This document shows positions 1 to 5,933 of a stretch of 6,181 nucleotides of DNA, one piece after another (positions within the stretch are counted from its first letter, which is position 1; every line of letters starts with the position of its first letter). Below the pieces are notes generated by a model, which ran no database searches, was not told the origin of the DNA, and worked only from the letters and a program-made list of their open reading frames with translations. The translations under genes were made by a program, and so were the position numbers. Source of the stretch: Candidatus Omnitrophota bacterium (GTDB lineage Bacteria > Omnitrophota > Gorgyraeia > 1-14-0-20-64-10); contig JAHFFF010000104.1 of the NCBI GenBank assembly GCA_023248095.1, forward strand, positions 1 through 6,181, read 5' to 3'.

Positions 1-57
1 GCGATGGCTCGCTCCCATGATGCGGAGGAGCTGATCCGGCTGATCCGTCCCGCATGA
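1..57 (+). CDS. C-terminal end of an upstream gene (possibly PilT-like ATPase), partial
   Basis: The first frame is open from the window edge to a TGA at 55-57 and encodes 18 residues (AMARSHDAEELIRLIRPA). The other two frames close early, at 16-18 and 32-34, so this frame is the only one that can end a neighbouring gene next to the following start at 71. The pattern of an Ala-rich turn, an acidic pair, then Leu-Ile-Arg-Leu-Ile-Arg resembles the last helix of PilT retraction ATPases, which often ends like 'DALR.A.N.DEL.LR'. PilT next to PilB genes would fit the locus. Eighteen residues cannot establish identity, and a response regulator or another protein ending in an amphipathic helix is equally possible. 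The 13-base gap to the next gene suggests a shared transcript. Confidence 0.5.
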   Translation, partial: AMARSHDAEELIRLIRPA

Positions 58-70
58 GAGGTTTGAGCGG

Positions 71-520
71 ATGTTGAAGCGAGTGATTTCAAAAAAACTC
101 GGGGAGCTGCTCTTGGAGCGCAAGCTGATCACCCAGGAGCAACTGCAGCATGCCCTCAAGGTTCAGGCGGCCAAGGGGGGACTCCTCGGCGAGACCCTGG
201 TGAGTTTGGGGTACACCACGGAGGAGTCTGTAGCCCAGGCCTTGACCACCCAGTATGGATTTCCCTACCTGCCGCTTAAGAATTACACCATTGATTCCGA
301 TCTCCTGCGCTTGATTCCTGAGAATGTTGCGCGCCAGTATTGCCTGGTTCCGGTGGATCACATTGGGAATACGCTGACCATCGCCATGGCCGATCCCCTG
401 AATCCCGGGGTTCTGGAGGACATCGAGATGCTCAGCCGTTGTTCGGTACAGGTTTTTGTTTCCACCGGGAGTGAAGTGATGGAAGCGATTCAGCGCTGCT
501 ATGGAGATAACCATGCCTAA
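71..520 (+). CDS. stand-alone MshEN (GspE/PilB N-terminal) domain protein, candidate cyclic di-GMP receptor
   Basis: This 149-residue protein consists of one MshEN domain, the module normally fused to the front of PilB/GspE/MshE ATPases, and has no ATPase part. The two-part 24+5+24 nucleotide-binding motif is visible. Motif 1 spans residues 9-32 (K9, L10-G11, L13-L15, L25, L29, Q32), then a five-residue spacer AAKGG, and motif 2 spans 38-61 (L39-G40, L43-V44, G47, L58, Q61). The second half has the usual 'AMADP' with D108. Departures from consensus are K for Arg at position 9, K for Gly at 18, and L for Arg at 38. No signal peptide or membrane segment is seen, so it should be cytoplasmic. The start at 71 has a modest GAGG (58-61) nine bases upstream. 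Its end overlaps the next gene by eight bases, indicating translational coupling. Family knowledge says MshEN binds cyclic di-GMP; binding here is inferred. It may regulate one or both neighbouring ATPases in trans. Confidence 0.9.
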   Translation: MLKRVISKKLGELLLERKLITQEQLQHALKVQAAKGGLLGETLVSLGYTTEESVAQALTTQYGFPYLPLKNYTIDSDLLRLIPENVARQYCLVPVDHIGNTLTIAMADPLNPGVLEDIEMLSRCSVQVFVSTGSEVMEAIQRCYGDNHA

Positions 521-2237
521 GGCGATGCCCCGGACCGCGGAGCGCCTGACGGAGGCCCTGCTGGCTCAGCAATTCCTGAAGCGTGAGGATTTGGACAGGG
601 CCTTGAAGCAGCAGCAGGAGCAAGGCGGATCCCTCAGCCAGATCCTGGTGGAGATGAAGATGGTGGATTCCAGGGTATTGGCCGGCGTCTTAAGCCAAAT
701 CCTCCAGATCCCGACGATCCCTCTTTCCAAGATGGAGATCGACAAGGGATTGGCGGAGTTGATCCCCGGGAAGTTGGCCTTTCACTATCACGTTGCTCCC
801 GTCTCCAAGATGGGCAAACAGCTGACGGTTGCGATGGCGGATCCCCTGAACGTTCTGGCTCTGGACCATCTGGTCCAAGCCACCGGGTTAACCTTGGTGC
901 CTCTGATCGCCACGCAAGAGGAAATCCAGGATGCCCTCAACCGTCTTTATGGGGCTGCCATTAAAGAGACCTTGGCCGAGCTGCGCAGCCCGGAGGATTC
1001 TTCCGGGACCGTTGAGGTGCTGTCGGAATCCGGTCCTCTCCAGCCGGAATCGGCGGATAAATTGATCCGCTTGACCCAGGAGGGGCCGGTGGTCCGGTAC
1101 ACCCACCTGATCCTGGGGCGCGGGGTGGAGTTGAGGGCCAGCGATATCCTCATCGAGCCGTTTGAGAAGAAACTGCGGATCCGCTATCGCGTTGACGGTG
1201 TATTCCGAGAGGCGGAGGCCCCGCCCACGGCTCTTCACGCCGGGATCGTGTCTCGGATCAAGGTGATGTCCAATCTCAACATCACAGAGCATCGGCTGCC
1301 GCAGGACGGTCGGATCAAGTTTTCCGTCGGAGGCCGGGACGTGGACTTCCGTGTATCCGTGATTCCCTCCTACTACGGGGAGAAGGTTTGTCTGAGGATT
1401 TTGGACAAGGCTCAGGCCATGTTGGACATCCATCGACTGGGTTTTGATCCTGAGCCCTTGGAGGTTCTGAAGGGGGCTGTCCTGCGTCCGCACGGCATGG
1501 TTTTGATCACGGGACCCACCGGGTCCGGAAAAACAACCACGATGTATTCTCTGTTGAAGTTGGTCGATCGCCCGGAGAAGAATTTAGTGACCGTTGAAGA
1601 TCCGGTGGAGTTTGATCTGCCGGGAGTCAATCAGGTCTCGGTTCGTCCGGAGATCGGCCTGACCTTCGCCGCGGGCCTGCGGTCCATCCTGCGGCAGGAT
1701 CCCAACGTGATCATGGTCGGGGAGATCCGGGATGAGGAAACGGCGGATATCGCTGTGAAGGCGGCTCTCACAGGGCACTTGGTCTTGTCCACACTGCATG
1801 CCAACGATGCCGTGGGTGTTGTCGCCCGCTTGGCCAATATGGGGGTGGAGCCTCATCTGATCGCCTCAGCTCTCCTTTTGGCCGGCGCTCAGAGGCTCCC
1901 ACGGCGGGTTTGCAATCGGTGCCGCGAGGTTGTTCACCCGTCGCGTCAAATCATCGAACAGCTCGGGCTTCCAGCTGAGGGAACCTATGCCAAAGGCAAG
2001 GGATGCGCGGAATGCCGCGGGACCGGTTTGGACGGACGGGTGGGGTTGCTCGAGGCGATCCCAATGACGGCTGAGCTGCGTCGTTGGGTGGAGCAGGGGG
2101 CATCGTCCGTGAAACTGAGAGAGGTTGCCCATGCGGCCGGGTTTCGATCCCTTCGTGAGCACGCGGTGGCGAAGGCCGCCACAGGGGCCATGCCCTTGGA
2201 GGAAGTGGCCCGGACAACGGTGGGTTATCAGGAGTAA
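513..2237 (+). CDS. pilB: PilB/GspE-family pilus assembly ATPase (first paralogue)
   Basis: This 574-residue cytoplasmic AAA-like ATPase powers pilin polymerisation by acting on PilC. In order it has an N-terminal MshEN domain (about 8-145), a variable linker (about 150-180), the N2 domain beginning near 'RASDILIEP' (208-216), and the C-terminal ATPase. Walker A is GPTGSGKT at 334-341, the Asp box includes VEDPVEF, Walker B is IMVGEIRD at 400-407, and the His box is TGHLVLSTLHANDA at 420-433. A tetracysteine zinc site comprises C467, C470, C498 and C501. Length is normal for PilB. The ATG at 513 is preferred over 501 because GGAG at 503-506 lies six bases ahead of it. Oddities: the family-typical SDIH is SDIL (L213), and the MshEN glycines are replaced (T13, S42). 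It overlaps the upstream gene by eight bases, and the second ATPase follows five bases after its stop. Catalytic motifs look intact, so it is probably active. Distinguishing PilB from GspE by sequence alone is not secure; the pilin and PilC context favours PilB. Confidence 0.93.
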   Translation: MPKAMPRTAERLTEALLAQQFLKREDLDRALKQQQEQGGSLSQILVEMKMVDSRVLAGVLSQILQIPTIPLSKMEIDKGLAELIPGKLAFHYHVAPVSKMGKQLTVAMADPLNVLALDHLVQATGLTLVPLIATQEEIQDALNRLYGAAIKETLAELRSPEDSSGTVEVLSESGPLQPESADKLIRLTQEGPVVRYTHLILGRGVELRASDILIEPFEKKLRIRYRVDGVFREAEAPPTALHAGIVSRIKVMSNLNITEHRLPQDGRIKFSVGGRDVDFRVSVIPSYYGEKVCLRILDKAQAMLDIHRLGFDPEPLEVLKGAVLRPHGMVLITGPTGSGKTTTMYSLLKLVDRPEKNLVTVEDPVEFDLPGVNQVSVRPEIGLTFAAGLRSILRQDPNVIMVGEIRDEETADIAVKAALTGHLVLSTLHANDAVGVVARLANMGVEPHLIASALLLAGAQRLPRRVCNRCREVVHPSRQIIEQLGLPAEGTYAKGKGCAECRGTGLDGRVGLLEAIPMTAELRRWVEQGASSVKLREVAHAAGFRSLREHAVAKAATGAMPLEEVARTTVGYQE

Positions 2238-2242
2238 GGCAG

Positions 2243-3961
2243 ATGACCGCTTCCTTAAGACAACGGGTAGTGGATCTCCTCGTAGAGAACTGCGGCATCG
2301 ATCGAGCCAAACTGGAATCGGTGTTGCAATCCCCCCATGTGAAGGGGAAGAGCCTGGCCCATTTGTTGGTTGAGCAGGGATTGGTCGGTCAGGAGGAACT
2401 ACTCTCGACGCTGGCTAAAGGCCTCGGATTTCCACCCCTCAACCTTTCTCGAGTTCAGATTGATCCCACCTTGGCGGATCTGGTCCCGGAACGGATGGCC
2501 CGTCAGTACCGCCTGGTGCCTGTTTCCAAGATGGGGAAACATCTGTCGGTTGCGATGGCGGATCCCTTGAATGTGCTGGCCCTGGATGACTTGACCCTGC
2601 TGACCTCCTTTGAGGTGAGTCCCGTTCTTGCGGCTGAGGCAGACATTGATCGGGCTATTCAAAAACTGTACCAACCTGCACGAGACCACGTGGAAGGTCT
2701 TTTGTCGGAGGGCCACGCAGGGGATGGCGATCTGCCGGTTCCAGAGGGATCGGGTGAAGAGGAGGAGGTCATCGATCTGACCCCCTTTGGCATGAGGGGT
2801 CAACGGGCTCCTGCGGTGCGGGTGGTGGACCTCATGCTGACCGACGCCTTGAAGGCTCGAGCCAGCGACATTCATGTGGAGCCTTACGAGGGAGAGGTAC
2901 GCGTTCGGTATCGGATCGATGGAAACTTGGTGGAGGCGTTTCGTTTGCCGAAGCGGCACCAAAATTCCCTGGTCACCCGTCTGAAGATCATGTCGAAGCT
3001 GGACATTACGGAGAACCGCCTGCCTCAGGACGGACGGTTCAAGGTCCGCGCTGAAGGCCGGGAGGTGGACTTCCGGGTTTCGGTGCTTCCCATCAGCTTT
3101 GGCAACAAGGTGGTCCTTCGGTTGCTGGATAAAGGCAATCTTTCGGTTGGGCTGGATCAACTGGGTTTTCTCCCTCATTCCCTCGCTGCTTTTAAGAAGG
3201 CGGTCTCGCGGCCGTACGGAATGATCCTGGTGACGGGTCCGACCGGCAGCGGGAAATCCACCACCCTCTATTCCGTTCTGATGGAGTTGAACGAACCGGG
3301 CCGAAACATCGTCACGGTGGAGGATCCGGTGGAATATCAGGTCGAAGGGATCACGCAGGTGCAGGTCCATTCCGAAATCGGCCTGACCTTCTCCAACGTC
3401 CTGCGGGCGTTCCTCCGTCAGGCCCCCGACGTAGTGTTGGTGGGAGAGATCCGCGACATGGAGACGGCCGATATTTCCATTAAGGCCTCCCTCACCGGGC
3501 AGATCGTCCTCTCCACCCTTCACACCAACGATGCCCCGTCAGCCATTTCCCGTCTGGTGGGTATTGGGGTGGATCCCTTTCTGCTGGCCTCCAGCCTGAT
3601 CTTTGTGGCCGCTCAACGGCTGTGCCGGCAGCTTTGCCCCCGTTGCAAGATTCCCGACTTGGTGAAGCCGGATATTCTCCAAGCGGCTGGATTGACGCTG
3701 CCAAAGGGCCGACAGCTCTATCGAGGGAAGGGGTGTCCCTATTGCCGCGGTACAGGCTTCCGTGGGAGATTCGCCATCCTGGAGGCGATGTTGCTGGACG
3801 ATTCAATCCGCGAGATGATCATCACTCGGCGTTCCACCGATGAGATCCGTGCCTATGCCCAGTCACACGGGATGCGTTCGCTCCGCCAGGAAGGGCTCGA
3901 GCATTGTCTTGCCGGCCGCACATCCCTGGAAGAGATTTTGCGGGTCACGGCGGAAGAATGA
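2243..3961 (+). CDS. pilB: PilB/GspE-family pilus assembly ATPase (second paralogue)
   Basis: This 572-residue ATPase has the same architecture as its upstream neighbour. It has an MshEN domain (about 5-143), an acidic linker (about 150-180, including a run of four Glu), the N2 domain with canonical 'ASDIHVEP' (207-214), and the C-terminal ATPase. Walker A is GPTGSGKS at 332-339, the Asp box VEDPVEY at 359-365, Walker B VVLVGEIRD at 397-405, the His box TGQIVLSTLHTNDA at 418-431, and zinc-site cysteines are C465, C468, C498 and C501. It therefore has all catalytic signatures and a normal length. Differences are RQAPD before Walker B, where RQDPD is more usual, and TGQ for TGH. Its MshEN motif is degenerate: V10 and A39 stand at the LG glycine positions, and P31 and G60 replace the terminal glutamines. 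GGAG at 2231-2234 lies eight bases before the ATG. It is followed by pilC after 13 bases, the classical pilB-pilC order, so this copy may be the ATPase partnered with PilC. Confidence 0.93.
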   Translation: MTASLRQRVVDLLVENCGIDRAKLESVLQSPHVKGKSLAHLLVEQGLVGQEELLSTLAKGLGFPPLNLSRVQIDPTLADLVPERMARQYRLVPVSKMGKHLSVAMADPLNVLALDDLTLLTSFEVSPVLAAEADIDRAIQKLYQPARDHVEGLLSEGHAGDGDLPVPEGSGEEEEVIDLTPFGMRGQRAPAVRVVDLMLTDALKARASDIHVEPYEGEVRVRYRIDGNLVEAFRLPKRHQNSLVTRLKIMSKLDITENRLPQDGRFKVRAEGREVDFRVSVLPISFGNKVVLRLLDKGNLSVGLDQLGFLPHSLAAFKKAVSRPYGMILVTGPTGSGKSTTLYSVLMELNEPGRNIVTVEDPVEYQVEGITQVQVHSEIGLTFSNVLRAFLRQAPDVVLVGEIRDMETADISIKASLTGQIVLSTLHTNDAPSAISRLVGIGVDPFLLASSLIFVAAQRLCRQLCPRCKIPDLVKPDILQAAGLTLPKGRQLYRGKGCPYCRGTGFRGRFAILEAMLLDDSIREMIITRRSTDEIRAYAQSHGMRSLRQEGLEHCLAGRTSLEEILRVTAEE

Positions 3962-3974
3962 AGAGACCGATACG

Positions 3975-5183
3975 ATGATGACCTTTTCTTACGTTGCTAA
4001 GCTGCCCGATGGAAGAACGGTGAACGGTTCTCTCGAAGCGGCCTCCCAGCAGATGGTGCTGACTGCTCTCCATCAGAAGGGCCTGGTGGTGGTCAATGTC
4101 AAGCAGGCTGCGATCCAGGCCCGCGGTCTTAAGGGTCGGGTTAAGCTGGACGATCTGGCGATCTTTTCCCGGCAGTTGGCGACGCTGGTGGATGCCGGGA
4201 TTCCCGTCGTCGGTGGCTTGGAGGCGGTTGCCGATCAGATGGAAAATGCAACCCTCAAAGGGGTGATCATCAAGGTGAAGGATGCCGTCGAGGGGGGAAC
4301 GAACTTGACCCTAGCGATTGCCAATCAGAGCCGGATTTTCTCGCCCCTTTTCGTCAGCATGGTCAAGGCGGGGGAGGCCAGCGGCCATTTGGCCGAGGTG
4401 CTGCAGCGGCTGGCCGTCTACTTTGAGAAGGCGGCCGCACTGCAGCGGAGGATCCGCTCCGCCTTGGTTTACCCGGCCATCGTCATCACGATGGCGGTCG
4501 TCATCACTAGCATCCTGGTGGTAGCCGTCATTCCGGCCTTCAAGGAGATCTTCAGCACCATGGGTGCGGCCCTTCCCCTTCCGACCCAGATCCTGCTGGC
4601 CTTCAGTGATTTCTCCCGCAGGATGTTCGTGCCGGGCTTGATCTTCTTGGGGGCCGGGATCTACGCTTTCCGAAAGATGGTGCTGGGCAGACCCAAGGGC
4701 CGCCTCTGGTTCGATCGCACGATGTTGAAGCTCCCGGTGGTCGGCATCCTGGTTCGCAAGGTGGCCATCGCGAAATTCTCCCGCACCTTGGCGACGCTGG
4801 TCCGCAGCGGTGTCCAGATCTTGGCGGCATTGGAGATTGTTTCGGAGACCGCCGGGAATCGAGTCATTTCAGATGCGCTCATCAAGGTGAAGACCTCCAT
4901 CCGGGAGGGGGAAAATATCGCCGGTCCCTTGGCAACCAGCGGTGCCTTTCCTCCCATGGTGGTCCGGATGATTGCCGTCGGCGAGCAGACCGGACGCCTG
5001 GACGATATGCTCGGAAAGATCGCCGATTTCTATGAGGACCAGGTGGACGCCGCCGTTGCCGGTCTCACCAGCGCCTTAGAGCCGATGATCATCTGCGTGC
5101 TTGGGTTGATCGTCGGCTCCATCGTCTTTGCGATCTTTATGCCGATCTTCAAGATGGCGACAATCGTCGGAGGCCACCATTAG
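3975..5183 (+). CDS. pilC: PilC/GspF-family inner-membrane platform protein
   Basis: This 402-residue polytopic membrane protein is the platform on which PilB acts to extract pilins from the inner membrane. It has two repeated GspF domains. The first (about 62-187) starts 'FSRQLATLVDAGIPVVGGL' and the second (about 267-392) starts 'FSRTLATLVRSGVQILAAL'. Three hydrophobic segments are seen, at about 166-188, 218-234 and 370-391, matching the family topology. The conserved 'GEQTGRLDDML' block precedes the last segment. Length is typical of PilC. The frame is open further upstream (an ATG at 3840 lies inside pilB), but PilC proteins begin with a 'F.Y.A....G....G' block, here from the second codon pair, so a start at 3975 (or the adjacent ATG at 3978) is chosen. 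GAAGAG at 3960-3965 is a weak ribosome binding site for it. It probably shares a transcript with the upstream ATPases. GspF of a type II secretion system is the alternative, but the adjacent prepilin with a long Thr-rich globular end supports a pilus-type machine. Confidence 0.94.
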   Translation: MMTFSYVAKLPDGRTVNGSLEAASQQMVLTALHQKGLVVVNVKQAAIQARGLKGRVKLDDLAIFSRQLATLVDAGIPVVGGLEAVADQMENATLKGVIIKVKDAVEGGTNLTLAIANQSRIFSPLFVSMVKAGEASGHLAEVLQRLAVYFEKAAALQRRIRSALVYPAIVITMAVVITSILVVAVIPAFKEIFSTMGAALPLPTQILLAFSDFSRRMFVPGLIFLGAGIYAFRKMVLGRPKGRLWFDRTMLKLPVVGILVRKVAIAKFSRTLATLVRSGVQILAALEIVSETAGNRVISDALIKVKTSIREGENIAGPLATSGAFPPMVVRMIAVGEQTGRLDDMLGKIADFYEDQVDAAVAGLTSALEPMIICVLGLIVGSIVFAIFMPIFKMATIVGGHH

Positions 5184-5188
5184 ACCCC

Positions 5189-5216
5189 TTGTTTTTTTTG
5201 CTGGGAACAGTATACT
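5189..5216 (+). promoter_or_regulatory. candidate sigma-70-type promoter for the prepilin gene
   Basis: In the AT-rich gap after pilC, TATACT (5211-5216) matches the -10 consensus at five of six positions, and TTGTTT (5189-5194) matches the -35 at the first three, with a 16-base spacer. Transcription would start near 5223, giving a leader of roughly 95 bases before the prepilin ATG. The -35 half is weak and the gap is AT-rich, so chance matches are expected. No sigma-54 type element with GG and GC twelve bases apart was found, although many pilin genes use one. Confidence 0.4.
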
Positions 5217-5301
5217 TTCAAGTGGGAGTTGTTAACGTAAGTAATTGTAGTACAGTGGGTTGTGTCATATTACAAAAATAAAAAAGGCACAAGTGGAAAG
5301 C

Positions 5302-5309
5302 AAGGAGGG
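5302..5309 (+). promoter_or_regulatory. strong Shine-Dalgarno sequence of the prepilin gene
   Basis: AAGGAGGG lies eight bases ahead of the ATG at 5318. It is the best match to the anti-Shine-Dalgarno sequence in the window, clearly better than the GGAG or GAGG sites of the assembly genes. This fits a structural subunit made in large amounts and fixes the prepilin start. Confidence 0.85.
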
Positions 5310-5317
5310 ATTAATCA

Positions 5318-5839
5318 ATGCGTATAACTATCAACAAGGCCAAGGGTTTTACGCTCGTAGAGATCATGATCGTGGTGGCCATCATCGCGCTTATTGCTGC
5401 GATCGCCATCCCGAACCTTCTGCGGGCACGGCACAATGCCAATGAGACGGCTGCAATCGGTAATTTGAAGACGCTGGTGGATTCACTCGAATCGTTCCGG
5501 GCCAACCAGGCGCCGACAACCTATCCGGGTGCGGGCGTGACCTCCGGCGGTACCGCGGTCACCGATTTGAGTGGGCTGGCAAATACCAACCCGCCTTACA
5601 TCGATGCGGTGCTGGCCAGCGGGATTCGGCAGGGGTACACCTTTACGTATACCCCTGGAGTAGCTCGAGTGGTTGCCTTGGGTGGGCAGAACTTCAACGC
5701 GTACGACACGTACACGTGTACTGCTACACCCGTCACTGTGGGGGTTACGGGGACCCGTCGCTTCTTCGTGGATTCGACTGGGGTCATCCGGTCGAATGAC
5801 ACAGGGGCAGCGACAGCCGCCAGTACACCGTTGGAATAA
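5318..5839 (+). CDS. pilA: type IV prepilin (probable major pilin)
   Basis: This 173-residue prepilin has a short basic leader ending in Gly (MRITINKAKG). The prepilin peptidase PilD would cut between G10 and F11 and N-methylate F11. Mature residue 5 is the conserved Glu (E15), and a hydrophobic helix runs to about residue 31, followed by the typical 'IPNLLRARHNANETAAIGNLKT' amphipathic continuation. The rest is a Thr/Gly/Ala-rich globular domain with YTFTYTPG near 107 and a C-terminal 'RRFFVDSTGVIRSND' block at about 147-161. There is only one cysteine (C134), so the C-terminal disulfide loop of classical PilA is absent. The strong ribosome binding site, own candidate promoter and downstream terminator suggest high, independent expression, hence a major pilin; the position next to pilC supports this. 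A major pseudopilin (GspG-like) is the main alternative, but I see no GspG-type calcium-site block. Confidence 0.9.
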   Translation: MRITINKAKGFTLVEIMIVVAIIALIAAIAIPNLLRARHNANETAAIGNLKTLVDSLESFRANQAPTTYPGAGVTSGGTAVTDLSGLANTNPPYIDAVLASGIRQGYTFTYTPGVARVVALGGQNFNAYDTYTCTATPVTVGVTGTRRFFVDSTGVIRSNDTGAATAASTPLE

Positions 5840-5870
5840 TTCAAACAACGGTCGGTTAGAGGAGCGCAAG

Positions 5871-5913
5871 ATGCAGGGCGGTGGTCCCCTGGACTGCCGC
5901 CCTGTGTTCTTTT
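5871..5913 (+). terminator. probable Rho-independent terminator after the prepilin gene
   Basis: Bases 5871-5887 pair continuously with 5891-5907: 17 pairs including four G-U wobbles, with a three-base CCT loop. The core CAGGGCGG/CCGCCCTG (5874-5881 with 5897-5904) is perfect, and a second G+C-rich block (5884-5887 with 5891-5894) lies at the tip. TTCTTTT at 5907-5913 follows directly. It starts 31 bases after the prepilin stop. This is the layout of an intrinsic terminator ending or attenuating the pilin transcript. The same bases are open in the frame of the next gene, see that entry. Confidence 0.75.
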
Positions 5914-5933
5914 GGTACTGTGAAGGAGATGGG

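Noticed and set aside
501..512. Earlier ATG at 501 for the first ATPase
   Set aside because: Its region contains the GGAG that best serves the ATG at 513, and only four residues would be added.
888..1493. 201-codon open frame on the - strand opposite the first ATPase
   Set aside because: It is a shadow of the pilB reading frame with no motif of its own and no ribosome binding site of note.
2399..3523. 374-codon open frame on the - strand opposite the second ATPase
   Set aside because: It lies wholly antisense to a gene with full family motifs, its translation shows no recognisable domain, and long antisense frames are expected in GC-rich coding DNA.
3840..3974. Upstream extension of pilC from an ATG inside the second pilB
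   Set aside because: The added 45 residues are out-of-frame pilB sequence, rich in Arg and Pro, unlike any PilC N-terminus; the family block begins at 3975.
5153..5199. Possible terminator after pilC (small hairpin plus eight T's at 5192-5199)
   Set aside because: The only hairpin (TGGC/GCCA with GAC/GTC, 5155-5176) has a four-base bulge and ends 15 bases before the T run, too far for an intrinsic terminator.
5286..5301. Sigma-54 promoter for the prepilin (GGCAC ... GC)
   Set aside because: The GG and GC are 14 bases apart rather than 12, and the site overlaps the ribosome binding region, leaving no room for a transcript start.
5184..5317. Cyclic dinucleotide (GEMM) riboswitch ahead of the prepilin
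   Set aside because: Such switches precede pilin genes in some bacteria, and AAAGGCAC...GAAAGC looks faintly similar, but the conserved core blocks and paired arms are not present.
5318..5839. Electrically conductive pilin
   Set aside because: Conductive pilins are typically short with closely spaced aromatics in the helix; this protein is 173 residues and has no aromatic residue between F11 and F60.
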